DNA from: Eubacterium sp. UBA3720
GTDB taxonomy: Bacteria > Bacillota > Clostridia > Lachnospirales > Lachnospiraceae
Direction: 5' to 3'
Length of the DNA stretch: 31,834 nucleotides
NCBI GenBank assembly: GCA_002371335.1
Contig: DFHP01000177.1
Span: forward strand, 1 to 31,834
Below are positions 25,109 to 31,834 of this stretch, one piece after another. The stretch's first letter is position 1. Each line of letters opens with the position of its first letter. A program made the translations under genes and the position numbers. The notes under the pieces were generated by a model that was not told where the DNA came from, did no database searches, and worked only from the letters and a program-made list of their open reading frames with translations.

Positions 25109-25133
25109 GTAATATTCTGTGTTTGTGTTCGTT

Positions 25134-25277
25134 TTATTTAGTCTGTTCGCATGTCTGGTTGCCTACCGTACAGGAAGTCTTGCATGCTGACTGGCATGAT
25201 GTCTGGCACTCACCGCATCCGCCTTTTTTTACTGTATTCTGCAGATTTCTAGTGTTCAGTGTCTTTATATGTTTCAT
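25134..25277 (-). CDS. scfA: SCIFF ranthipeptide precursor (six cysteines)
   Basis: 47 residues, with the six cysteines at 21, 24, 28, 32, 36 and 43 that give the 'six Cys in forty-five' family its name. The leader is MKHIKTLNTRNLQNTVKKGG; the core is rich in Cys, Thr, Ser and Gln (the GECQTSCQSACKTSC pattern). The Thr/Ser residues between cysteines are the usual thioether partners. It is strictly conserved across Clostridia as I recall, with suggested roles in signalling; no firm function is known. It starts after an ideal GGAGGAGAACC and has a near-consensus promoter at 25310-25338. The maturase scfB follows. Confidence 0.96.
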   Translation of the reverse strand: MKHIKTLNTRNLQNTVKKGGCGECQTSCQSACKTSCTVGNQTCEQTK

Positions 25278-25309
25278 GGTTCTCCTCCTTACATACTAAA
25301 TCTTCGGTC

Positions 25310-25338
25310 ATTATATCATAGGATTTTTTTTAAGGCAA
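25310..25338 (-). promoter_or_regulatory. scfA promoter
   Basis: Minus strand: -35 TTGCCT (25338-25333), 17-base spacer with eight A residues, -10 TATAAT (25315-25310). It is one of the strongest-looking promoters in the window and starts transcription about 27 bases before scfA. Confidence 0.8.
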
Positions 25339-25340
25339 CC

Positions 25341-25426
25341 CTTCAGTGATCGCCGCGTTTCATTCTTCAGACATTCCGTGACCGCCGTATTTCATTCTTC
25401 AGCCATTCTATGAACGCAGCGTCCCA
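25341..25426. repeat. Degenerate 32-base tandem repeat upstream of the scfA promoter
   Basis: Three imperfect units beginning CTTCAG and ending near CATT: a 24-base first copy, then two 32-base copies. They fill the gap between the scfA promoter and the flippase stop codon at 25427. I see no gene in it. Confidence 0.6.
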
Positions 25427-27046
25427 TTAATGATAGATATGAATGATCTGCAGAATGCGCACAAGCTTCGTCCCCATCGGGAATCTTCTCATCTCTTCCT
25501 TTGTAGTACCCGATATCTTTACATAGACGATCAGATAAAGAAGGACAGCTGCGACGACCGCTGCCAGAAGCGCGATAAAGGGTCTTCTGGTGAGCATGAA
25601 CAGCCCCTCATATATACCGTAAGCGGCCACTCCCATAATGGCAGAAGCGATCAGCGGCTGTAAATATGTTTTGATCCACTCATTGCGGTATCCCAGATAT
25701 TTGCGCAGCATGATGTCGTTTACGATGCAGTATATCAGCGCATAGAATATATTAGCCAGCATCACCGCATAGATGCTGAGCTTTGGCGCCAGGATCAGCA
25801 TGACAGCCAGAATCACTATATTCAGCACCAGGGCAATAGCCGCGTTTATTAGCGTAACTCTTTGTTTTCCGATAGACTGAAGTACGCTTCCGGTGATCGT
25901 GGAAAGCGCCGCGAATACTACATAGACAGCTCCCGTAAGCAGAAGCTTTCCGGCCAGATCTGTGGATGAGGGAAACAGCACTCCCATGATCGGATACGCC
26001 AGTACGGTCATTCCCACCATAGATGGAATACACAGGAACATTGTGAGACGAATGGTCTTATTCACATTCCCGTTGACGGCATTAAGATCATGAAGCGCAT
26101 ACTCTCCGGAAACCTCCGGCATCATGGCCGAGGCACTGGCTGACGCCAGTGCAAGAGGTATGTTTATGATCGGCATATAATAGTTGCTGTATTCGCCGTA
26201 CGCCGCGGAAATAGCATCCGCCGACATGTGCCTGTCCAGCATGGCAGAATAAATATAACTGTCCAGATACGCTCCCGCGTTATTTACAAAGGTCGTAAAA
26301 ATGATCGGCGTGATCATCATAAAGATTATGCCGAATACCTGACCGTACGTCTCCTCTCCTTTATGCGTGTCCTTTCTTTTTTCTTTTCTGAAATAAGGAC
26401 GGTTGAGCATGTAGATGAAAAGCATTACGAGAAGTCCCGTAAGAACGCCGGCAGCAGTTCCTGTGGTGCCTCCCACCGCTCCGTAAATGGCCGCCTTCGT
26501 ACCGCCCTCCGGCGCCAAATGTCTGATCAGAAGATATGCTACCGCAACGCTGACGATCGCATTCATGATCTGCTCAAGAATCTGTGATATAGAAGTGGGC
26601 GTCATGGAATGATGCGCCTGAAAATAGCCCCGGAATACGCCCAGAACAGCCGCCAGAAAGATGGTCGGCGCCAGAACTCTCAGCGCGGGAACCGCGTTCT
26701 GCTGATTAGACGGCAGCAGAATGCTTCCTCCGAAAAAAGCTACCAGCGCTGCAATTCCGCCAACGATCGCCGCATACATCAGCGCGCCGCGAAAAACCTT
26801 CTGCGCATTTTTATATTGCTTTAAAGCCAGACGTTCGGAAACGATCTTCGATACAGCCATAGGAATGCTGTAGGATGACACCAGCAAAAGGATCGCATAA
26901 AGATTGCTGGCGTAACCATAATATCCAAGTCCCACATTTCCCAGCACCTGACCGAGAGGCCTGCGGTAGATCAGGCCGATCACACGGGATATTACGGTTG
27001 CGATCATCAGAACTGACGCGTTCTTTACCAAATTGTTTTCTTTCAT
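25427..27046 (-). CDS. Polysaccharide/lipid II flippase, MurJ (YtgP)/SpoVB-like
   Basis: 539 residues with about 14 hydrophobic segments across the whole length, the MOP-superfamily (MATE/PST) plan. It opens MKENNLVKNASVLMIATVIS, as in YtgP/SpoVB proteins, and has RPLGQVLGNVGLGYYGYASN early, a family hallmark. It likely flips lipid-linked cell-wall precursors; YtgP is the Bacillus MurJ, whereas SpoVB acts in spore cortex synthesis. Which paralogue this is cannot be decided by eye, so no symbol is given. It begins eight bases after the ung stop without a strong ribosome site, so translation may be coupled to ung. Confidence 0.88.
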   Translation of the reverse strand: MKENNLVKNASVLMIATVISRVIGLIYRRPLGQVLGNVGLGYYGYASNLYAILLLVSSYSIPMAVSKIVSERLALKQYKNAQKVFRGALMYAAIVGGIAALVAFFGGSILLPSNQQNAVPALRVLAPTIFLAAVLGVFRGYFQAHHSMTPTSISQILEQIMNAIVSVAVAYLLIRHLAPEGGTKAAIYGAVGGTTGTAAGVLTGLLVMLFIYMLNRPYFRKEKRKDTHKGEETYGQVFGIIFMMITPIIFTTFVNNAGAYLDSYIYSAMLDRHMSADAISAAYGEYSNYYMPIINIPLALASASASAMMPEVSGEYALHDLNAVNGNVNKTIRLTMFLCIPSMVGMTVLAYPIMGVLFPSSTDLAGKLLLTGAVYVVFAALSTITGSVLQSIGKQRVTLINAAIALVLNIVILAVMLILAPKLSIYAVMLANIFYALIYCIVNDIMLRKYLGYRNEWIKTYLQPLIASAIMGVAAYGIYEGLFMLTRRPFIALLAAVVAAVLLYLIVYVKISGTTKEEMRRFPMGTKLVRILQIIHIYH

Positions 27047-27054
27047 ATTACAAA

Positions 27055-27738
27055 TTATCTTTCCGAAATATTCTCGATCTGCCAGTCAACGGGCTCCAGA
27101 TCATTATCCGCCAGATACTTATTTACCTTTGAAAACGGTCTGCTGCCGAAAAAACCTCTGTGCGCAGAAAGCGGACTTGGATGAGGCGCTTCCAGGACCA
27201 GATGTTTCGGATTTGTGATCATCTCTTTTTTACGCTGTGCCGGTCTTCCCCAGAGCACGAACGCCATGGGCCGGTCCTGTGCCGCAGCTGCCTTAATGGC
27301 TGCGTCGGTGAACTCCTCCCATCCGATATTCCTGTGCGAATTCGCCTGATGAGCGCGCACCGTAAGTACGGTGTTCAGCAGCAATACTCCCTGCCTGGCC
27401 CATTTCACAAGGCTGCCGTTATCCGGAATATAGCACCCGAGATCATCATGCAGCTCTTTATATATATTTACAAGAGACGGCGGTATCTGGATCCCCGGTT
27501 TTACGGAAAAACACAGTCCCTCGGCCTGTCCTTCTTCATGATAAGGATCCTGGCCGATGATCACGACCTTTACCTGATCCAGCGGGGTATAATGAAACGC
27601 ATTGAAAATCTCCTGCGCAGGCGGATAGATCCTGTGCGTCCGGTACTCCTTGTTTACTGTTTCAAACAGCTTCTTATAATAAGGCTTGCGGAATTCTTCC
27701 CGCAGGCTCTCCTCCCATAATCCGGATATTGCCGGCAT
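27055..27738 (-). CDS. ung: Uracil-DNA glycosylase, family 1
   Basis: 227 residues, full length. It removes uracil from DNA to start base-excision repair. The water-activating motif GQDPYH is at 62-67 (Asp64 catalytic), and the minor-groove loop HPSPLSAHRGFFG has His186. FCFSV-type uracil-binding residues appear as LCFSVKPG (75-82), and the LLNTVLTV strand is at 119-126. AAGGAG precedes the ATG. It sits between hisF and the flippase with small gaps, so it is probably co-transcribed with hisHF without a functional tie. Confidence 0.97.
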   Translation of the reverse strand: MPAISGLWEESLREEFRKPYYKKLFETVNKEYRTHRIYPPAQEIFNAFHYTPLDQVKVVIIGQDPYHEEGQAEGLCFSVKPGIQIPPSLVNIYKELHDDLGCYIPDNGSLVKWARQGVLLLNTVLTVRAHQANSHRNIGWEEFTDAAIKAAAAQDRPMAFVLWGRPAQRKKEMITNPKHLVLEAPHPSPLSAHRGFFGSRPFSKVNKYLADNDLEPVDWQIENISER

Positions 27739-27749
27739 ATTTTTTCTCC

Positions 27750-28511
27750 TTATAATCTGACCGGTACGCCCTTGTTTCGCAGATACTCCTTTACTTCTCT
27801 GATCTCAAGTTCCTTGTAATGAAACAGCGAAGCTGCCAGCGCGGCATCAGCGCCTCCTTCAGTCAGGGCGTCATAAAAATGCTCCATCGTTCCGGCTCCG
27901 CCGGAGGCTATCACCGGAATATTCACCGCATCTGAGATCGTTCTGGTAAGCTCTATATCATAACCTGCTTTTGTACCATCGCAGTCCATGCTCGTCAGCA
28001 GAATTTCTCCGCATCCGAGTTTTTCCGCTTTCACGGCCCATTCAACCGCGTCAAGCCCTACGTCGATGCGGCCGCCGTTTTTATATACAGTCCATCCGCT
28101 GCCGTCTTTTCTTCTTCTGGCGTCGATGGCTACCACCACGCACTGACTTCCGAATTTATATGCGGCGTCGCTGATCAGCTGAGGATCGTTGATTGCCGAT
28201 GAATTAATAGATATCTTATCAGCGCCTTCCCGAAGAAGCAGCCTGAAATCATCCACCGTCCGGATACCTCCCCCGACAGTAAACGGAATGAAAACATTTG
28301 CCGCAACTCTTCGTACAAGATCTACCACTGTCTTTCTGTGATCGCTCGAGGCTGTGATATCCAGGAACACCACCTCGTCCGCGCCTGCCCTGTCATAGGC
28401 CTGGGCGATCTCCACCGGATCTCCGGCGTCTCTCAGATTGACAAAATTAACACCTTTTACTACTCTGCCGTCATTGACATCCAGGCAGGGAATAATTCTC
28501 TTCGTAAACAT
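27750..28511 (-). CDS. hisF: Imidazole glycerol phosphate synthase cyclase subunit HisF
   Basis: 253 residues, a (beta-alpha)8 barrel. HisF uses ammonia from HisH to turn PRFAR into imidazole glycerol phosphate and AICAR in histidine synthesis. The catalytic aspartates are present: Asp11 in IIPCLDVNDGRVVKG and the second in VVAIDAR near 130. The phosphate-binding strands PFTVGGGIRT and IASGGAGTMEHF are intact. It follows hisH by 15 bases, which fits the obligate HisH-HisF complex. No other histidine genes (hisGDCBAIE) are in the window. Confidence 0.97.
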   Translation of the reverse strand: MFTKRIIPCLDVNDGRVVKGVNFVNLRDAGDPVEIAQAYDRAGADEVVFLDITASSDHRKTVVDLVRRVAANVFIPFTVGGGIRTVDDFRLLLREGADKISINSSAINDPQLISDAAYKFGSQCVVVAIDARRRKDGSGWTVYKNGGRIDVGLDAVEWAVKAEKLGCGEILLTSMDCDGTKAGYDIELTRTISDAVNIPVIASGGAGTMEHFYDALTEGGADAALAASLFHYKELEIREVKEYLRNKGVPVRL

Positions 28512-28526
28512 ACGCCCAGTCTCCCG

Positions 28527-29132
28527 TCATAGTTCCATAAAACTTTTTAAAATATCCATTCCCATATCCGAGCTTTTCTCCGGATGGAACTGACATGCAA
28601 AAATATTATCCTTTTCCACAGAGGCGTCGATCGTTACCCCATACTCTGCAGTCGCCTTGACAATATCGCGGTCCGAAGCTTTCAGATAATAAGAATGCAC
28701 AAAATACATATACGCATTCCGGGGCACATTTCTGAACAGTTTTCCCTCACCATGAAGATCCAGCGAATTCCAGCCCATATGGGGGATCTTAAGACCGGGC
28801 CCGTCAGGAATACGCAGTATCTCACCTTTCAGAAGTCCAAGCCCTTCAACCCCGGGGCTTTCCTCACTTCTGTCAAAGAGAAGCTGCAGTCCCAGGCAGA
28901 TGCCTAAAAAAGGCGTTCCTTTTTCCACCACTTCCCTGATGACAGGGACCAGACCGAACGAATGAAGATTCTGCATAGCGTCTCCAAAGCTTCCGACTCC
29001 GGGCAGGATCACTTTGCCGGCTTTTCTTATCTCATCGGGATCCCGGGTCACGATTACATCCGCACCCAGCTTCTGGAGCGCTTTTTCCACACTTTTGATA
29101 TTTCCCGCATCATAATCAATGATCGCTATCAT
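28527..29132 (-). CDS. hisH: Imidazole glycerol phosphate synthase glutaminase subunit HisH
   Basis: 201 residues, a class I glutamine amidotransferase. It releases ammonia from glutamine and channels it into HisF. The triad is visible: Cys79 in GICLGLQLLF, and His183 and Glu185 in CQFHPEKS. The N-terminal IIDYDAGNIKSVEKALQ and LPGVGSFGDAM (oxyanion region) match the family. GAGGAG lies before the ATG. It follows the YerC-like gene after a small hairpin with T-runs (29153-29177), so some transcripts may stop before hisH. Confidence 0.97.
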   Translation of the reverse strand: MIAIIDYDAGNIKSVEKALQKLGADVIVTRDPDEIRKAGKVILPGVGSFGDAMQNLHSFGLVPVIREVVEKGTPFLGICLGLQLLFDRSEESPGVEGLGLLKGEILRIPDGPGLKIPHMGWNSLDLHGEGKLFRNVPRNAYMYFVHSYYLKASDRDIVKATAEYGVTIDASVEKDNIFACQFHPEKSSDMGMDILKSFMEL

Positions 29133-29152
29133 TTTTTCTCCTCACAAAGAAA

Positions 29153-29177
29153 AACATGCCCCCTCAGGGCAGTTTTT
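29153..29177. terminator. Terminator-like hairpin between the yerC-like gene and hisH
   Basis: TGCCC (29157-29161) pairs with GGGCA (29167-29171), flanked by A-rich and T-rich runs on both sides, so it can act in either direction. The stem is short, so partial read-through into hisHF is likely. Confidence 0.5.
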
Positions 29178-29512
29178 TATGTTTGTAAATTATTATTCAG
29201 CTCTTGTTCTGTTTCGTTTTTTTCTTTTTCTTCCAGTCTTGAAAACACCATCTCGTATCCGTCCTCTCCGTAATCCAGAGAACGTTTCACGCGGCTGATC
29301 GTAGCCGTAGATGCACCGGTAATTCTGGAAATCTTCATATATGTCTGATTCTCTTTCAGCATTCTGGCGACTTCGAAACGCTGCGCAATGGCTTTGAGCT
29401 CATTGACAGTGCACGCATCCTCGAAAAAAGTGTAGCATTCTTCTACATCTTTCAATGTCAGGATCGCCTCGAATAATCTGGTGACGGAATCATTATGAAT
29501 GTCTTTACTCAT
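29177..29512 (-). CDS. YerC/YecD-family TrpR-like DNA-binding protein
   Basis: 111 residues, alpha-helical, similar to the Trp-repressor fold. ARMLKENQTYMKISRITGASTATISRVKRSLDYG contains the helix-turn-helix, with the recognition helix in STATISRVKRSL. The LFEAILTLKDVEECYTFFEDACT N-terminal helices are typical of the YerC family. In true TrpR tryptophan is the corepressor; the YerC family's ligand and targets are unknown to me. GGGAGG precedes the ATG, and a strong promoter is at 29540-29568. Its place ahead of hisHF suggests, but does not show, a link to amino-acid control. Confidence 0.9.
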   Translation of the reverse strand: MSKDIHNDSVTRLFEAILTLKDVEECYTFFEDACTVNELKAIAQRFEVARMLKENQTYMKISRITGASTATISRVKRSLDYGEDGYEMVFSRLEEKEKNETEQELNNNLQT

Positions 29513-29539
29513 GCTGTATCCTCCCGAAAAGCTGATGAC

Positions 29540-29568
29540 ATTTTAGCACACTAAACTATCAGCGTCAA
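29540..29568 (-). promoter_or_regulatory. Promoter of the yerC-like gene (and hisHF)
   Basis: Minus strand: -35 TTGACG (29568-29563), 17-base spacer, -10 TAAAAT (29545-29540). Transcription would start about 22 bases before the start codon. Confidence 0.75.
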
Positions 29569-29640
29569 TTAATTCGGCCTTTTTATCATTCACCCACCTT
29601 TGAAACGTTATGTAGACACTTTATGCTTTTTATCGAATAA

Positions 29641-29706
29641 GACAGAACGGGCCGATGAAATCCCTTTGTATCTGTCATGCATCTGACTTCCATCGACCCT
29701 TCTGTC
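29641..29706. repeat. Long imperfect hairpin after the LRR gene
   Basis: GACAGA at 29641-29646 pairs with TCTGTC at 29701-29706, and the stem continues through CGGGCCGATGAAA / TTCCATCGACCC with a bulge and G-U pairs, about 18 pairs in all. The loop itself holds GTCA-GATGCA-TGAC. It lies 38 bases beyond the LRR stop codon. No good T-tract follows on the minus strand. Confidence 0.45.
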
Positions 29707-29743
29707 TGGTAAATCAATATTATATCTTTTATTTGTTCCAGAT

Positions 29744-31834
29744 TTACAGTTTTTTATTCGCTACTAATCCGGCTGCTTTTCCCCACCATATATAGTGCAT
29801 ATAATATCCTTCCAGTTTATCGCCATATACGCCTTGCAGATCCGGATAGTTGTTTTTATATATATTTACATCAAATTCTTCACTTCCACGGCGGCCTGAC
29901 GGTATTCCCCATCTGACAAAATTTGCCAGCGTTGCTTCGTCATCATCCCCAAATGCTGCCCTTACATCAGGATATCTGGTCTGGAAATAATCGAAATCAT
30001 AAACTGCGCTGTAGTCGATTCCATTCTGTTCTGTCACGGGATCATGCGGGAGCAGTTTGTCTGCCACAAGCCCGGCTGCTTTTCCCCACCATATATAGTG
30101 CATATAATATCCTTCCAGATTATTACCATATGTACTCTTCAGAGAAGGGTAATTTTTCATGTAATAATTAACGTTAAATTCCTCGCTTCCCTGGCGGCCT
30201 GACGTTATTCCCCATCTGACAAAATTTGCAAGGGTTGCTTCATCGTCGTTCCCGAACGCTGCTTTTACATCAGGATATTTGGTCTGGAAGAAATCAAAAT
30301 TATAAACCGCGCTGTAATCGATTCCGTTCTGTTCTGTCACAGGTTCATGCGGGAGCAGTCTGTCTGCTACAAGTCCCGCGTCTTTTCCCCACCAGATATA
30401 ATGCATGTAATATCCGGAAAGATTATTACCGTAGGTCTTCTTTAGTGATGGATAGTTTTTCATATAGTAGTTCACATTGAACTCCTCACTGCCCTGACGG
30501 CCCGACGGCATTCCCCATCTGACAAAATTCTCTAATGTAGCTTCCTGGTCATCTCCAAACGCTGCCCTGACATCAGGATACTTTTTCTGGAAAAAATCAA
30601 AATCATATACATATCTGTAATCTATTCCATTAAGGTAATATATTTCCGTTGAAGAAACATAATTAGCATAAAATGTATCCGCAATCGCATTCTCTGCGCC
30701 TTTGCCGTTTTTCATATAAACATGTGCATTAAACTCTCCATACATTACTTTTCCCGGTGAGTTATATGAAAAATATAATGTATAGGTTCCTTCTTCTGTT
30801 TTCTTCGCAGTATACCATTTCAGGTCAGATTGGTCTTCTTCATTCCAGATGGCGACTCGCACAGAATCGATACCCTCACTTGATTCCACACCTTTTATCG
30901 TAATTGTTCCTCTGCATTTTTCAGAAACACCATCATCAATTAATAACTCCTGATATCTACATTCCTCATCAGACGCCCATCGAATAGTGCCTCCATAGTT
31001 TAGCATTTTATCAGAAGTCCATGTGGCATTATCAGCAGGGTAATATGCGCTTCCGGAGGCATCTTCAAAAGCATAATTGTTAATTGCCGGTATATCACCT
31101 TTAAATTCAATATTCTTTATTGCACATCCACGAAATGCATTATATCCAATAGATATCAACCCCTCTGGGAAAACAATACTTTTTAGCTGATCGCACGAAT
31201 TAAATGTATCTCTTGGTATTGTTGTTATTCCTTCAGGAATAACTATAGATTTCAGGTCGGTTCCTGAAAACGCACCCTCCCCTATAGAAATCAGAGTGGA
31301 TGGTAGTTTTATCTTTTCTACACCTCCGGAAAAGGAATGTTCACCTATACTTGTAAAACCTTCAGGAAGCTCTATCTCTTTTAACTTAAAGCAATTATAA
31401 AGCGCATAATCTTCTATACTCTTAAGTTTTTCAGGAAAACTATCTATTACCATATTCCAGCAACCATAAAAAGCCCGATACTCAATCTTTTCCACATTAT
31501 CAGGTAATATTATTTCAGTAAGATGTATACATCCCTCAAATGTTCCTTCGCTGATAACGGTTAACTTGTCAGGTAATGAGATTGTACTGATGCTCTTACA
31601 TTCCGCAAAAGCGGATGAACCTATTTCTTCAACATTTGTCGGTATATTGATACTATATAGTTCCTCGCACCCTGAAAAAGCACCAGCCCCAATTCTTTTA
31701 ACGCTGTCCGGTATTTTTACGTTCTCCAGATGTCTGCATCCAGAAAACAAACCATCACTTATTTCAGTTAATGAATCAGGCAATTCAGCTTTTTTTAATC
31801 TACGACACCCATAAAAAGCGTTAGCGCCTATTGA
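29744..31834 (-). CDS. BspA-type leucine-rich-repeat surface protein (5' end outside window)
   Basis: The frame is open to the window edge, so the N-terminus and any signal peptide are missing; 696 residues are visible. The first ~260 visible residues are LRR_5 (BspA/TpLRR) repeats of about 23 residues, pattern AFxGCxxLxxIxLPxxLxxI. Then comes a domain resembling the GBS-Bsp-like repeat (SVRVAIWNEEDQSDLKWYTA, with DGTY-like EGTYTLYF). The C-terminus is three ~101-residue repeats of the FxxxYPDVxxAFG / YYxHYIWWGK type, ending with the last repeat and no LPXTG anchor. Such proteins are secreted and bind host surfaces or other cells; the repeats may bind the cell wall. The gene is AT-richer than its neighbours, suggesting separate history. 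Confidence 0.85.
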   Translation of the reverse strand, partial: SIGANAFYGCRRLKKAELPDSLTEISDGLFSGCRHLENVKIPDSVKRIGAGAFSGCEELYSINIPTNVEEIGSSAFAECKSISTISLPDKLTVISEGTFEGCIHLTEIILPDNVEKIEYRAFYGCWNMVIDSFPEKLKSIEDYALYNCFKLKEIELPEGFTSIGEHSFSGGVEKIKLPSTLISIGEGAFSGTDLKSIVIPEGITTIPRDTFNSCDQLKSIVFPEGLISIGYNAFRGCAIKNIEFKGDIPAINNYAFEDASGSAYYPADNATWTSDKMLNYGGTIRWASDEECRYQELLIDDGVSEKCRGTITIKGVESSEGIDSVRVAIWNEEDQSDLKWYTAKKTEEGTYTLYFSYNSPGKVMYGEFNAHVYMKNGKGAENAIADTFYANYVSSTEIYYLNGIDYRYVYDFDFFQKKYPDVRAAFGDDQEATLENFVRWGMPSGRQGSEEFNVNYYMKNYPSLKKTYGNNLSGYYMHYIWWGKDAGLVADRLLPHEPVTEQNGIDYSAVYNFDFFQTKYPDVKAAFGNDDEATLANFVRWGITSGRQGSEEFNVNYYMKNYPSLKSTYGNNLEGYYMHYIWWGKAAGLVADKLLPHDPVTEQNGIDYSAVYDFDYFQTRYPDVRAAFGDDDEATLANFVRWGIPSGRRGSEEFDVNIYKNNYPDLQGVYGDKLEGYYMHYIWWGKAAGLVANKKL
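29747..30631 (-). repeat. Three ~303-bp coding repeats in the LRR protein
   Basis: Units 30631-30329, 30328-30026 and 30025-29747 (last lacks the linker) each begin NGIDY and encode two related ~46-residue halves: FDFFQ.KYPDVRAAFGDD..ATL.NFVRWG..SGRQGSEE and FNVNYYMKNYPSL...YGNNL.GYYMHYIWWGK.AG. A LPH(D/E)PVTEQ linker joins units. High DNA identity makes slippage or recombination likely. Confidence 0.9.

Noticed and set aside
25341..25426. CRISPR-like array
   Set aside because: Units are contiguous and diverged with no spacers, and no cas genes are present; it is a degenerate tandem repeat.
31781..31783. TTG at 31783 as the real start of the LRR gene
   Set aside because: The frame stays open to the window edge and the extra residues (SIGANAFYGCRRLKKAE) continue the LRR pattern, so the gene is 5'-partial.

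Overview
This 31.8 kb window looks like chromosome from a Gram-positive anaerobe of the class Clostridia, most likely a Lachnospiraceae-type gut bacterium. I base this on the gene order secDF-recJ-apt-rel-MBL hydrolase-hemZ-hisS-aspS, strong AGGAGG-type ribosome binding sites, a SCIFF ranthipeptide with its radical-SAM maturase, a fused SecD-SecF, a CPBP protease, and a BspA-type leucine-rich-repeat surface protein. Family names come from motif recognition; no database search was run. Almost all genes lie on the minus strand. Only a 62-residue small protein and a PfkB-type sugar kinase are on the plus strand.

Reading left to right: (1) 1-4.1 kb holds accessory genes: an AraC-type regulator, a small orphan protein, a methyltransferase-like protein of unknown role and a sugar kinase. 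Two GC-rich structured intergenic repeats and bidirectional terminators sit among them. (2) 4.3-9.6 kb holds rpsB-tsf behind a structured leader and a clear promoter, then a CPBP membrane protease, argS, and a CBS-domain protein resembling the c-di-AMP receptor CbpB/DarB. That CBS gene has its own promoter and an unidentified folded 5' leader. (3) 9.8-21 kb is a housekeeping block: alpha/beta hydrolase, aspS, hisS, hemZ, a metallo-beta-lactamase-fold hydrolase, rel, apt (tandem promoters) and recJ. (4) 21.2-25.3 kb holds secDF and the SCIFF locus: scfA, a 47-residue six-cysteine precursor, and scfB, its maturase. (5) 25.4-29.5 kb holds a MurJ/SpoVB-like flippase, ung, hisF, hisH and a YerC/TrpR-like regulator. 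(6) The right edge is a large LRR surface protein, cut off by the window end, with a GBS-Bsp-like domain and three near-identical 101-residue C-terminal repeats.

The genes supply translation (S2, EF-Ts, Arg/Asp/His-tRNA synthetases), the stringent response (Rel), purine salvage (Apt), DNA repair (RecJ, Ung), envelope building and export (flippase, SecDF), heme and histidine steps, and one RiPP. The least explained items are the CBS-gene leader RNA, the hairpin between scfA and scfB, the GC-rich intergenic repeat family, and short tandem duplications beside several translation starts, one of which creates an in-frame mini-ORF directly before recJ. I see no tRNA, rRNA, CRISPR array, prophage or intact transposase.
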